DNA of 64,000 bases, taken from assembly GCA_902795265.1 (NCBI GenBank), contig CADBKM010000002.1, forward strand, positions 1 through 64,000, given 5' to 3'. The position numbers and the translations under genes are program-made. Below the pieces are notes generated by a model. The model saw only the letters and a list, made by a program, of their open reading frames with translations, was not told where the DNA came from and did not search any database. Shown piece after piece: positions 33,800 through 42,829 of this stretch. Every line of letters begins with the position of its first letter. The stretch's first letter is position 1. The DNA is from an uncultured Eubacteriales bacterium (GTDB lineage: Bacteria > Bacillota > Clostridia > Peptostreptococcales > Anaerovoracaceae).

Positions 33800-35232
33800 G
33801 CTTCTATAGGATTTCCGTCAGCGTCGCGAGGTGTCATCTTGTTTATTATAGTCCTTCTTATGCGTTTAGTATAGAGTATCGACATCGTTACGCCTGCAAC
33901 TTCCGCGACAGGGAATGCCCACCATACTATGTTTACTCCGCCTATCTTCGCGAAGATAAATGCACAAGGGATTATTATCAGGAGCTGTCTTACGAGAGAT
34001 ATGTTCATGCTGTAGACGCTCTTGCCCAGGGCCTGGAACGCCGCGCCTCTCATGATAGCATAACCCGCGAACGGGAAGTTGAGCGATATGGTATGCAGCG
34101 CCACGACTCCCATGCTCACCATTTCAGGAGGAGCATCAAACAATGCCATCAGCTGCTCAGGGAACAGCCAGAAGATAAGTGTTCCGACCGACATGAGTCC
34201 GATGCCGTATCTGGCTCCTATGCTCATGGTCTTCTCGAGTCTGTCCCTTCTGTCAGCGCCGTAGTTGTACGCGATGATAGGCACTGATGCGTTGTTCATG
34301 CCGAAGAGCGGCATGAATATGAAGCTCTGCAGCTTGAAGTATACGCCGAAGGTCGTAACAGCAAGGTCAGAGAAAGCAGCGAGTATCTGGTTGAGGCTGA
34401 AGTTCATTAAAGCTCCGACCGACTGCAGAACTATGGACGGGATACCGATCCTGTAAATATCTTTCATGCTCTGCAGGTGCGGGCGCAGTTTGCTGACTGA
34501 CAGCGCGACCTCTTTATTGAACTTTTTATTGAATGTAAATCCGAGTATGCAGCCGAGTATCTGCCCGAATACCGTTGCGATCGCAGCGCCCTTCGCTCCC
34601 ATGGCAGGCAGACCGAAGTATCCGAATATGAGGATAGGGTCCACTATAGCATTGAACAGAGTGCTTGAAAGCTGCATGTAAAATATGTATTTGGTTTTGC
34701 CCGTGCCCTGCAGGAGTCTCTCGAACATCGACTGTATCATAGGCGCGATCGAGAGCCACTGGGTTATGCGCAGGTATACCGTGCCCTCAGAGATTATCAT
34801 CGCGCTCGTGCTGTCCGAGGTGATGAGTCTCATTATAGGGCCGGCAAAGCACCCTGCTATGAAGAATATGCTGTAGTTGATGGCGGCAAGTATGAACCCG
34901 TTGTGCGCCACCTTATCCGCCTTGTCGTACTGCTTCGCTCCGAGGTATCTCGAAAGCAGCGCGCTCATGCCGACTGCCGTACCTATTCCGAAAGCCACGT
35001 TGAGGTTCTGGAACGGAAAGCAGTATGAGACCGCAGTCAGCGAGTCGGTACTGTAATGACCCAGGTAGATCGAGTCTACTATATTATATAGAGCCATTAC
35101 GAACATCGACACCGCCAGGGGTGCCGACATTCTGAGCAGCAGCGGGTGGACAGGCTCTGTACCGAGCTTGTCCGAATCACGCTTCTGCGGTGCTTTATCT
35201 TCTGTTTTTTTCTTTAACTGTTCTGAGTCCAT
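33796..35232 (-). CDS. MATE-family multidrug/sodium efflux transporter
   Basis: 478 aa with twelve predicted helices in two halves (for example LAVSMFVMALYNIVDSIYLG at the start and GTAVGMSALLSRYLGA, the usual MATE loop). It exports cationic compounds using Na+ or H+. The chosen ATG (MDSEQLKKK) has GGAG six bases upstream; an ATG six codons earlier has no usable site. It overlaps the 5-formyl-THF cyclo-ligase by four bases. Confidence 0.9.
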   Translation of the reverse strand: MDSEQLKKKTEDKAPQKRDSDKLGTEPVHPLLLRMSAPLAVSMFVMALYNIVDSIYLGHYSTDSLTAVSYCFPFQNLNVAFGIGTAVGMSALLSRYLGAKQYDKADKVAHNGFILAAINYSIFFIAGCFAGPIMRLITSDSTSAMIISEGTVYLRITQWLSIAPMIQSMFERLLQGTGKTKYIFYMQLSSTLFNAIVDPILIFGYFGLPAMGAKGAAIATVFGQILGCILGFTFNKKFNKEVALSVSKLRPHLQSMKDIYRIGIPSIVLQSVGALMNFSLNQILAAFSDLAVTTFGVYFKLQSFIFMPLFGMNNASVPIIAYNYGADRRDRLEKTMSIGARYGIGLMSVGTLIFWLFPEQLMALFDAPPEMVSMGVVALHTISLNFPFAGYAIMRGAAFQALGKSVYSMNISLVRQLLIIIPCAFIFAKIGGVNIVWWAFPVAEVAGVTMSILYTKRIRRTIINKMTPRDADGNPIEA

Positions 35233-35280
35233 GTTTTTCTCCGGCCGCATCCCGCCGCTATCGCCGCGCGGCCCTGTTTA

Positions 35281-38013
35281 TTAACTGCGGAGCTCCTCGC
35301 CCTTTCTGCGGGCGGAAATGCGCTGGCATATCTTAACGATCTCAACGATAGGAATTATGAGTATCGCCAGACCCATTGCGATGCCGTATTCTTTCATGCT
35401 TATAGGAGTGAATTCGAAGAGCTCTGCAAGAGCAGGTACTTCGATGACTACTGTCGTCAGCAGCAGCGCCAGTGCGGCCGAGCCCCAGAGCCAGAGGTTC
35501 TGCTTTGTGAGGCTGAATATCGACTGTCTGCGCGATCTCATATTGAACGCGTGGAATATCTCGCACATCGACATCGTTAGGAAGGCCATGGTGATACCGT
35601 CGTTGCTTGCGACTATATGCCACTGACCGGTCTCGAGGAACTCGCCGATGAAGTAGGCTGCGAGCACCAGCACTGTTGTAGTTGCTCCCTGGTAGAGAAT
35701 ATCTCTGTCCAGGCCGCCTGCAAAGACACCTTCGCGCGCACTTCTCGGCCTCTGCTTCATGGAGTCGCCTTCTCCCTCTTCCATTCCGAGAGCAAGAGCC
35801 GGAAGCGAATCCGTGATGAGGTTGATCCACAGCAGATGTGCCGGCTTGAGGATCGTGAAGTTGAGTATTGTCGCGATGAGTATCGACAGCACCTCGCTGA
35901 TGTTGGTAGCGAGCAGGAACTGTATCGACTTGCGGATATTTGAGTAGATGCGGCGGCCTTCTTCGACTGCGGACACGATCGTAGCGAAGTTGTCGTCGGC
36001 AAGTATCATATCGGCAACATTCTTTGTAACGTCTGTTCCGGTGATGCCCATGCCTACGCCGATGTCTGCGGACTTGATCGCAGGCGCGTCGTTGACCCCG
36101 TCACCTGTCATGGCAGTTACCATGCTCTTGGCCCGCCATGCCTTTACTATCCTTACTTTATGTTCAGGCTGTACTCTCGCGTATACGGAGTATGTTCCGA
36201 CCTTGTTGAGGAGTTCCTCGTCGCTCATATCGTCGAGTGCGGCTCCGAGGATCGCGTCATCGGCGCTCTCCACGATGCCGAGGTCTTTACCGATAGCGAC
36301 AGCTGTATCGAGCTGGTCGCCGGTTATCATGATAGGTCTGATCCCTGCCTGGCGGCACTCTGCCACGGCATCCTTTACCTCAGGTCTGATCGGGTCGATC
36401 ATTCCCAGGAGTCCCACAAATATGAGATCGTGCTCGAGAACCTCATCCGAGAAATCTGCCGGCCTTTCATGATAGACTCGAGCTGCCAGCGAGAGCACTC
36501 TCAGGGCCTTGCCTGCCATTCTGGCGTTGTCTCTTTTTACGTTTGCGGCAAGCTCATCGGTCAGCGGCTCGATGCCGTGATCGGTGAGTATGTGTGAGCT
36601 GTGTCTGAGCACCACATCAGGCGCTCCCTTTGTGAACTGAACATACTCAGACTTCGCGATGAGCCTGTCAAGCTCGGTATCGAGCCCGGCCGGAGAATCC
36701 ATTTCGTTGTTCTTGTGGACCGTCGACATCATCTTGCGGCCCGAATCAAACGGAGCCTCGCCAACACGCGGGAACAGCTTTACAAGCTCGTTCTTAGGCA
36801 GATTCTGAACGGACGAATAAGCCACGAGCGCTGCTTCTGTAGGCTCGCCCACGACTTCTTCAACGCCGTCAGTTACCTTGAGCTCAGCGTCGCAGCAAAG
36901 GGCCATGCCCGCTGCGAGCACATCTCTGTCATGACCGGCGTAATCAACGACAGTCATCTTGTTCTGTGTAAGTGTTCCGGTCTTGTCGGAGCAGATTATC
37001 TGAGCGCACCCGAGGGTCTCAACGGCAGTGAGCCTTCTGATGACCGCGTTCCTGTGCGACATCTTGGTGACGCCTATCGAGAGCACGATAGTAACTACCG
37101 CGACGAGTCCTTCCGGAATAGCCGCAACGGCGAGCGATATAGCGAGCATGAATGTGTCTATCATTACATCCATGCTGATTTCGCCGGCCTTTATAACTCC
37201 GAGCACGAATATGAACAGGCAGATGCCGATAACAAGCCTGGTAAGGATGCGCGAGAGCTGCGCGAGCTTTATCTGAAGCGGAGTGAGCTCTTCCTCTGCC
37301 TGCGCGATAGCATCGGCGATCTTGCCCATCTCGGTGTTCATTCCCGTGCCCGTTATAACAGCCTTGCCTCTTCCGTATACCACGGTGCTTCCCATGTATA
37401 CCATGTTGCGTCTGTCGCCGAGAGGCACATCTTTGGCGCCCGATTCGATGCTGAGCGCTTCGCTCTGCTTTGTGACAGGCACCGACTCACCGGTCAGTGC
37501 CGCCTCTTCGACCTTCATCGAGGCTTCCTCGATGATACGGCCGTCGGCAGGAATGCTGTCGCCTGCTTCGAGGATCACAACATCGCCTGCAACGAGCTGG
37601 CTGCTCTCGACACTCACGATCTGTCCGTCGCGGAGCACCTTCGACTTCGCGGCAGTCATCTGCTTGAGTGCTTCGATCGCTTCCTCGGCTTTGTTCTCCT
37701 GGATGACACCCAGGACCGAGTTGAGCACTACTACGAACAGGATGATGAATACGTCTGACGGATTCTCGTGCTGATACAGTGAAGTGATCAGCGAGAGAGC
37801 TGCCGCCACGAGCAGGATGATTATCATTGGGTCCTTCATCTCGTCGAAGAACCTTGCGATACTGCTCTTCTTTTTTGCTTCAATAAGCTTGTTCGGTCCG
37901 TCGGCCTCGAGCCTTGCGGCCGCCTCAGCCGAAGAGAGACCTTTGGCATCCGAACCGGTCTCAGCGAGAACCGACTCGATGCTGTCGAGGTATGGTCTGT
38001 AACCTTCTTTCAT
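35281..38013 (-). CDS. Ca2+-type P-type ATPase (P2A)
   Basis: 910 aa cation pump of the SERCA/PMCA-like bacterial group. Seen: TGES actuator loop, the M4 motif AIPEGL of P2A pumps, the phosphorylation site DKTGT, TGDGVNDAPA in the P domain, and a C-terminal four-helix region ending ISARRKGEEL. Calcium export is likely, but Mn2+ is possible in this group. The ATG has GGGGGA upstream; the next start upstream is unsupported. A folded leader (38029-38117) precedes it. Confidence 0.92.
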   Translation of the reverse strand: MKEGYRPYLDSIESVLAETGSDAKGLSSAEAAARLEADGPNKLIEAKKKSSIARFFDEMKDPMIIILLVAAALSLITSLYQHENPSDVFIILFVVVLNSVLGVIQENKAEEAIEALKQMTAAKSKVLRDGQIVSVESSQLVAGDVVILEAGDSIPADGRIIEEASMKVEEAALTGESVPVTKQSEALSIESGAKDVPLGDRRNMVYMGSTVVYGRGKAVITGTGMNTEMGKIADAIAQAEEELTPLQIKLAQLSRILTRLVIGICLFIFVLGVIKAGEISMDVMIDTFMLAISLAVAAIPEGLVAVVTIVLSIGVTKMSHRNAVIRRLTAVETLGCAQIICSDKTGTLTQNKMTVVDYAGHDRDVLAAGMALCCDAELKVTDGVEEVVGEPTEAALVAYSSVQNLPKNELVKLFPRVGEAPFDSGRKMMSTVHKNNEMDSPAGLDTELDRLIAKSEYVQFTKGAPDVVLRHSSHILTDHGIEPLTDELAANVKRDNARMAGKALRVLSLAARVYHERPADFSDEVLEHDLIFVGLLGMIDPIRPEVKDAVAECRQAGIRPIMITGDQLDTAVAIGKDLGIVESADDAILGAALDDMSDEELLNKVGTYSVYARVQPEHKVRIVKAWRAKSMVTAMTGDGVNDAPAIKSADIGVGMGITGTDVTKNVADMILADDNFATIVSAVEEGRRIYSNIRKSIQFLLATNISEVLSILIATILNFTILKPAHLLWINLITDSLPALALGMEEGEGDSMKQRPRSAREGVFAGGLDRDILYQGATTTVLVLAAYFIGEFLETGQWHIVASNDGITMAFLTMSMCEIFHAFNMRSRRQSIFSLTKQNLWLWGSAALALLLTTVVIEVPALAELFEFTPISMKEYGIAMGLAILIIPIVEIVKICQRISARRKGEELRS

Positions 38014-38028
38014 TATTAATGATCCCCC

Positions 38029-38117
38029 ATTTCTCCATGGTAAAAATAACGGTTTCACCGGTGGGATCAGGTGCGGACAGCCCCCTTTGTGGCTATCCCG
38101 GCCTCATCCCGCAGATA
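38029..38117 (-). promoter_or_regulatory. Folded leader of the P-type ATPase gene, unassigned
   Basis: On the minus strand GGGAT-G-AGG pairs with CCT-G-ATCCC, enclosing GG(G)ATAGCC/GGCTGTCC with an ACAAAGGG loop. A short CGGT/ACCG hairpin and TTATTTTT follow, about 30 nt before the start codon. This looks like a regulatory leader with a weak terminator. The conserved parts of yybP-ykoY, M-box and NiCo riboswitches were looked for and not found. Confidence 0.35.
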
Positions 38118-38219
38118 ACTTACGTATTCTATCATTATTGCTGTTCTTTTTCCATACAATATATATAGGAAGAAACTCTTTGTATCTCCGCTGTTTTTTA
38201 AGAAACTTTAAGAAAAGCG

Positions 38220-38247
38220 TTGAAATATCAAAGCATTGAAATATCAA
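38220..38247. repeat. Tandem direct repeat upstream of the second AGCS gene
   Basis: TTGAAATATCAA occurs twice (38220-38231 and 38236-38247), 16 bp apart, each with TTGA/TCAA ends. This resembles two binding sites about 50-80 bp upstream of the -35 box, so an activator site is possible. Apart from this, the ATPase leader and the promoter below, the 429-bp gap 38014-38442 holds nothing I can identify. Confidence 0.4.
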
Positions 38248-38298
38248 GCCTTTACAGGGGGACTGTTTTTTATGATATTAAATTGTCGATGTTTTTAT

Positions 38299-38327
38299 TT
38301 GACATCACAAATTCAACACATTAGAAT
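38299..38327 (+). promoter_or_regulatory. Promoter of the second AGCS symporter
   Basis: TTGACA (38299-38304), 17-bp spacer, TAGAAT (38322-38327). The transcript would start near 38334, giving a leader of about 110 nt, AT-rich, with no obvious terminator. Confidence 0.65.
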
Positions 38328-38442
38328 TTAATTGTATGATTCAGATTGTGCGAGTTCAAATTAGGGGTTTATGCTCCATCGATCTGATACATATCTAACC
38401 AATATTTTATATAAGTTATTGGATTCTATAAGGAGGTTTTTT

Positions 38443-39885
38443 ATGAGCGTTGGTGAATTTATAAGCTACCTGGACGGTCTTGTCTGGGGTACCGTAATGA
38501 TGGTACTTATCATCGTAGTCGGTATTCTCCTTTCAGTTCGTACTAAATTCCACCCGCAGAGAAGACTCGGTCTCTCCCTCAGATACGCCGTTTCAAACGA
38601 AGAAGGCGCTGAGGGTGACGTATCCAGCTTCGGAGCTCTTACAACAGCTCTGGCTGCTACAGTAGGTACGGGTAACATCGTAGGTGTATCCACAGCTATC
38701 ATGGCAGGTGGACCTGGAGCTCTCTTCTGGATGGAATTTGCGGCATTCTTCGGAATCGCTACAAAGTACGCAGAAGGCGTTCTCGCTGTCAAGTACAGAC
38801 ACGTTAAGGAAGACGGCTCCATCCTCGGTGGACCTTTCTACTACATCGAGAAAGGTATGGGTCCTAAGTGGAAATGGCTCGCTAAGCTGTTCGGACTGTT
38901 CGGCGCACTCGCAGGAGCTCTCGGTATCGGTACATCCACACAGGTAAACGGTATCGTAAACGCTATCAACAAGGTAGCTGTTACAGTTGGCGCTGACAAG
39001 GTTGCGTTCACAGCATTCGGACAGGACGCTACATGGGTCAAGGTTATCGCTACTATCCTGATCACAGCTGGTACAATCGCTGTAATCGTTGGTGGTATCG
39101 AGAGAATCGCTCAGGTAACTGAGAGAATCGTTCCTGCAATGATGGTTCTGTACGTAGTATCGGCACTGCTGGTATTCTTCTACAACATCGGCAACCTGCC
39201 TCACGCTATCGTTGAGGTAGTTGCAGGCGCATTCGGACTCAGAGCTGCTGCAGGCGGCGCTATGGGAGCATTCCTCCTCGCTCTGCAGAAGGGCGTTGCA
39301 AGAGGTATCTTCTCGAACGAGGCCGGCCTTGGTTCCGCACCTATCGCTGCTGCTGCTGCACAGACAAGAGAGTGCGTACGTCAGGGCATGGTATCCTCGA
39401 CAGGTACATTCCTCGACACTATCGTTATCTGCACAATGACAGGTCTCTGCGTAGTTATGACTGGTGCTAACGAGCAGGGTCTCGAGGGTGTAGAAGTAAC
39501 AATGTGGGCATTCGGAAACGGATTCCCATGGCCAGAGCTCGTTGGATTCGTAATCCTCGCTCTCTGCCTTGCACTCTTCGCATTCTCCACAATCCTCGGC
39601 TGGGACTACTATGCTGAGAGATGCTTCGACTACCTGACAAACGGCAACAAGGGTGCTCTGAAGGCTTACAGATGGCTCTATGTAGCTGCTGTAGCTATCG
39701 GACCTTTCCTGCCGCTCGCAGTTGTTTGGGACTTCGCCGACCTGATGAACGGTCTGATGGCATTCCCGAACCTCGTTGCTCTCTTCGCTCTCTCCGGAGT
39801 TGTTGCTAAAGAAACATTCGACTTCTGGAAGAGAAGAGAATCCGGCGAGTACAAGGATGGACTCCCTGCAAAGAAGGCTAAATAG
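38443..39885 (+). CDS. AGCS-family sodium:alanine/glycine symporter (second copy)
   Basis: 480 aa with the full AGCS signature set: ALAATVGTGNIVGVSTAI, GGPFYYIEKGMG, RGIFSNEAGLGSAPIAAAAA and FSTILGWDYYAER. It differs clearly from the copy at 22921-24348 and is read on the opposite strand, so this is not a recent duplication. An AAGGAGG site lies six bases before the ATG. Its codons favour GCT, GTA and ACA and avoid the GC-ending choices common in neighbours, a sign of high expression or separate origin. It stands alone between its promoter and a strong terminator. Confidence 0.93.
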   Translation: MSVGEFISYLDGLVWGTVMMVLIIVVGILLSVRTKFHPQRRLGLSLRYAVSNEEGAEGDVSSFGALTTALAATVGTGNIVGVSTAIMAGGPGALFWMEFAAFFGIATKYAEGVLAVKYRHVKEDGSILGGPFYYIEKGMGPKWKWLAKLFGLFGALAGALGIGTSTQVNGIVNAINKVAVTVGADKVAFTAFGQDATWVKVIATILITAGTIAVIVGGIERIAQVTERIVPAMMVLYVVSALLVFFYNIGNLPHAIVEVVAGAFGLRAAAGGAMGAFLLALQKGVARGIFSNEAGLGSAPIAAAAAQTRECVRQGMVSSTGTFLDTIVICTMTGLCVVMTGANEQGLEGVEVTMWAFGNGFPWPELVGFVILALCLALFAFSTILGWDYYAERCFDYLTNGNKGALKAYRWLYVAAVAIGPFLPLAVVWDFADLMNGLMAFPNLVALFALSGVVAKETFDFWKRRESGEYKDGLPAKKAK

Positions 39886-39923
39886 CAGAACGATCACACG
39901 ATCATATTTCAAGCCAATAACTA

Positions 39924-39956
39924 AAAGATCCCGCACTCAGGTGCGGGATCTTTATT
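39924..39956 (+). terminator. Terminator of the second AGCS gene
   Basis: A 13-bp stem (AAAGATCCCGCAC and its complement, loop TCAG) with TTTATTATT after it. A second GC hairpin (ATCCCCG/CGGGGAT, 39968-39993) lies just beyond and may serve the convergent minus-strand gene. Confidence 0.88.
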
Positions 39957-40006
39957 ATTGCAAGAAGAATCCCCGCGCCTGCAGCACGGGGATGTGTTTC
40001 GCTCGA

Positions 40007-40486
40007 TTATTGTTTCTTGCCGCCCTTGTTATTTGGCTTGGCGCTTACGATAGGCTCAGCCTGTACTTTCTTCCAGGTCTTTCTGACCTGATCGATCTGC
40101 TTCTTGTCTACGTTTCTCTTCTTCAGCTCTCTGATGTACATCTCTTCAGTCATGCCGATCTTCTTGTAGTAAGTGATCATCTCTTTTTCCTTATGCTGGA
40201 TGAAGAAGTACGCGCCGCCTACTACAGCCAGTGCGATTACGAGTGAGATCAGCAGTCCCCACCATTTAAGCTTGAAGATGAGGAAGATCGAAAGGAGCAC
40301 CCATACAATTCCTACTGCGATAGCGATGTTTCTGAGCTGTTTCTGATCTATGGTCTTAGGCTGCTTTACGCCCTGAGTATTGAGCTGCTGTTTATAAAGA
40401 TTCTTCTGGTAGCCGCCGGACGGACGGTTGTACATCATGTTGCCCGACATCTTGCCCGATGCTTTTCCGTATCTGTTCTTTGCCAT
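40007..40486 (-). CDS. Small basic two-helix membrane protein of unknown function
   Basis: 159 aa. A basic, Asn/Gln-rich N-terminus (1-50) is followed by two adjacent membrane helices (about 53-72 and 76-97) and a charged cytoplasmic C-terminus with KKNVDKK-like repeats of Lys. I do not recognise the family. AAAGGGA precedes the ATG. It is transcribed on its own, converging with the AGCS gene. Confidence 0.7.
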   Translation of the reverse strand: MAKNRYGKASGKMSGNMMYNRPSGGYQKNLYKQQLNTQGVKQPKTIDQKQLRNIAIAVGIVWVLLSIFLIFKLKWWGLLISLVIALAVVGGAYFFIQHKEKEMITYYKKIGMTEEMYIRELKKRNVDKKQIDQVRKTWKKVQAEPIVSAKPNNKGGKKQ

Positions 40487-40565
40487 TTCTGTCCCTTTCT
40501 TCCGATAAATTGTCTACCTTGTGAGTTTATCACAATATCTTAAAGTGTCAAGGAAGTCTAAGGTC

Positions 40566-41267
40566 TTAGTTTTCAGCCTTAGACTTCTGCATCATCTTTC
40601 TTAAAACAAGGCCCGATGCTACCGTCATAAGCACATATACAACTGCCGCCCAGACTGCCGGCACGGCGTTCATGTCGCTTATGCCGCTGCCTGCCAGCGC
40701 AAACAGTATTATTTCCGGAAGCATGGCTGCCAGACTGCCGCACAGGAACGGCAAAAGCGGCACGCGCGACGCTCCCATATACATGCTGCCTAAGTCGTAG
40801 TTTACGAATTTGAGCATTCTTATCAGCAGCGCGAATGCAAACGGTCTGCGGTCCTTGAGCCCGGTGAATTCCGCGAAGCGCGGGTACTTTGCAGTCAGCT
40901 CATCGACAAGTTTGCTTCCTCCGGCCCTGCCCACGGCATAGCCCTCGAGCAGCATGACAAGAGCTCCCATTATGTTCACTGCTATCGCTGCCGGCATTCC
41001 GAAGAGCATGCCTGAAACTGTGAAGAGCAGGCCCGAGTAAAAGACTATGGAGAGGGTCTTCAGCGCGAAGAAGCACATCATCATTGCCGCAGCGGCCCAC
41101 AGGTTTGAGGGTGTATATGAGAGTATGGATTCGACTGTTATCTTGTCGCGGTTGATCACCGCGATGACTATCAGCGTTGCCCACATCAGCAGCGCGATCA
41201 TCTGGATCGGATTTATGCGTCTTTTCTTATCTATGCTTTCGTTCATCACTTGTTTCCCTGCCATCAT
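40566..41267 (-). CDS. TVP38/TMEM64-family membrane protein
   Basis: 233 aa with five to six helices. The middle segment (GMLFGMPAAIAVNIMGALVMLLEGYAVGRAGG and then RPFAFALLIRMLKFVNYDLGSMYMGASRV) matches the SNARE-associated/VTT domain of the DedA and TVP38 proteins, some of which move lipid carriers across the membrane. It follows the TetR gene by one base, so its expression is tied to that regulator. The start could instead be the ATG at 41246, which has AGGG upstream. The Arg-rich helix needed in VTT proteins is visible (LLIRMLKF). Confidence 0.8.
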   Translation of the reverse strand: MMAGKQVMNESIDKKRRINPIQMIALLMWATLIVIAVINRDKITVESILSYTPSNLWAAAAMMMCFFALKTLSIVFYSGLLFTVSGMLFGMPAAIAVNIMGALVMLLEGYAVGRAGGSKLVDELTAKYPRFAEFTGLKDRRPFAFALLIRMLKFVNYDLGSMYMGASRVPLLPFLCGSLAAMLPEIILFALAGSGISDMNAVPAVWAAVVYVLMTVASGLVLRKMMQKSKAEN

Positions 41268-41268
41268 T

Positions 41269-41829
41269 CTATGCCTGTGCCGGTCTCCTGAGGATCTGCT
41301 CTATTTTGCCGTAGTTGAAAGCCTGCTGCATAAGGCGCGCAAGCTCATCTATGGACTCTTTCCTCCCGTTCTCATCCCATGCCGTAACGAGCGAAATACA
41401 TCCCCCGACGAACATCGCTATCATATACCTGGATAAGTTATCGAACTCATAATTGTCGGTTTCCGCTGCCTGCGTGAGATTGATCCGGAGAGCCTTTGAG
41501 ATCAGATGTGTCTTTCCGGATGAAGCTATGTTTACAAGACCGCGGCTTTCAGACATTATGCCGCATATGAAATGCTCTGTAAAGCCGGACCAGCTTAGAT
41601 CCTTATACAGAGTGATCAGTCCATGGAACTCTTCTTCGGCCACGTAGAGCAGAACGTCATCGATATTGTCGAACAGTCTGTAGAAGGTGGACCTTCCCAC
41701 ACCTGACGCTTTCTGTATGTCAGTCACGGTTATTTCAGACAGCTGCTTGCTGGCAAGGATCGTCCTGAAAGCCTCTCCTATCCGCGCTGCAGACTTCAGG
41801 CATCTTTTATCGTTCTTGATGTGATACAT
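41269..41829 (-). CDS. TetR-family transcriptional regulator
   Basis: 186 aa. The N-terminal helix-turn-helix (AFRTILASKQLSEITVTDIQKASGVGRSTFYRLFDN) is typical TetR/AcrR; the C-terminal domain has no recognisable ligand signature. The chosen ATG has CGGAG upstream. It is divergent from a three-gene acyltransferase/phosphatase operon and cotranscribed with the TVP38-like gene, so it probably controls both in response to an envelope or lipid signal. Confidence 0.88.
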   Translation of the reverse strand: MYHIKNDKRCLKSAARIGEAFRTILASKQLSEITVTDIQKASGVGRSTFYRLFDNIDDVLLYVAEEEFHGLITLYKDLSWSGFTEHFICGIMSESRGLVNIASSGKTHLISKALRINLTQAAETDNYEFDNLSRYMIAMFVGGCISLVTAWDENGRKESIDELARLMQQAFNYGKIEQILRRPAQA

Positions 41830-41865
41830 TTTTTTGCTCCGTTGTTTCAGATAGATATGAAATAA

Positions 41866-41894
41866 TTGTATCACATTTTGCCTTTAAGTATAAT
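41866..41894 (+). promoter_or_regulatory. Promoter of the acyltransferase/PAP2 operon
   Basis: TTGTAT (41866-41871), 17-bp spacer, TATAAT (41889-41894), within the 84-110 bp between the divergent TetR gene and the operon. The region is short enough for one TetR dimer to affect both directions, but no clean palindrome stands out. Confidence 0.55.
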
Positions 41895-41937
41895 AATCGC
41901 GTCATAATTACAGTTGGACTATATAACACCGGAAAGG

Positions 41938-42828
41938 ATGCGGGATATCGTGAAAAAGCTGCCATCGAAAAGAAGATTCGGCGACCGCCGCGACGCCACA
42001 CTCGTGAGAGACATTGACTCAATGCACTTCATAATGCCGCTCATGTATCCTAATCGCTGCGACAACGAAGCGTTCATGTCAGAAACCATCGACCTCACCA
42101 ACGTGATGGCATTTCTTGAAAAGAAAAACGCGGATCACCCTGAATACAAATACAATCTGTTTCAGGTGATGGTGACCGCGCTTCTCAAAACAATTACGCT
42201 CAGGCCTCAGCTCAACCGCTTCTACGCGAATTATAATCTGTACCAGCGCAATGAGGTCTCGGCGGCGTTCACTATAAAGAAGGTCTTCTCTGATAAGGGT
42301 GAAGAAGCTCTCGCTTTTATACACTCCAAACCTGAAGATACTTTGGAAAGCATCCACAACGAGATATACCGTCAGGTCTCTTACGTTCGCAAAGACGGCA
42401 AAGACCAGTCGACCGAGAGCATGGATATGCTCCAGCATACTCCGCTCATATTCAAGAAGGCTCTCGGGGCCGGAGCCAGATTTCTCGACCGCCGCGGCCT
42501 GATGCCTCAGTCGGTGATCGCAACAGACCCGTTCCAGTCCTCAGTGGTTCTGGCCAACCTCGGCTCCATCAAACTGCATGCCGGCTATCACCACCTGACC
42601 AACTGGGGGACCACCTCGCTGTTCTGCATCATAGGCGACATGAAGGAGCGCCCTTTCACCAACGCGGATGGTGAGCAGGAAATGCGGATGAGCGTTGAGA
42701 TCGGGCTCACAGTCGACGAGAGGATCTCCGACGGATATTACTGCTCAAGGTCAATAGCGCTGCTCAAGAAACTTCTTGATGAGCCTGAACTCCTCGAGAG
42801 GCCTCTTGAAGAGAAAGTGGAGTACTAG
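41938..42828 (+). CDS. 2-oxoacid dehydrogenase E2/CAT-like acyltransferase domain protein, lacking catalytic His
   Basis: 296 aa stand-alone catalytic-type domain of the E2/chloramphenicol acetyltransferase fold, with no lipoyl or E3-binding domain. The end matches the family (SVEIGLTVDERISDGYYCSRS, then LLDEPELLERP), but the active-site HxxxDG is DERISDG: the Asp-Gly remains and the catalytic His is Glu. It may be a non-catalytic or altered acyl-binding protein. The start is uncertain; the ATG at 41938 has GGAAAGG directly before it, and a TTG at 41914 is in frame. First gene of an operon with a PlsC-like and a PAP2-like protein. Confidence 0.75.
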   Translation: MRDIVKKLPSKRRFGDRRDATLVRDIDSMHFIMPLMYPNRCDNEAFMSETIDLTNVMAFLEKKNADHPEYKYNLFQVMVTALLKTITLRPQLNRFYANYNLYQRNEVSAAFTIKKVFSDKGEEALAFIHSKPEDTLESIHNEIYRQVSYVRKDGKDQSTESMDMLQHTPLIFKKALGAGARFLDRRGLMPQSVIATDPFQSSVVLANLGSIKLHAGYHHLTNWGTTSLFCIIGDMKERPFTNADGEQEMRMSVEIGLTVDERISDGYYCSRSIALLKKLLDEPELLERPLEEKVEY

Positions 42829-42829
42829 C

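Noticed and set aside
36601..37758. 385-codon plus-strand frame inside the P-type ATPase gene
   Set aside because: It is antisense to a fully conserved pump gene and has no recognisable domain.
38029..38117. yybP-ykoY, M-box or NiCo riboswitch before the P-type ATPase
   Set aside because: None of the conserved core segments is visible; kept only as an unassigned folded leader.
38345..38360. GAGTTCAAATTAG, similar to a tRNA T-loop
   Set aside because: No acceptor, D or anticodon arms can be formed around it; it lies in the AGCS leader.
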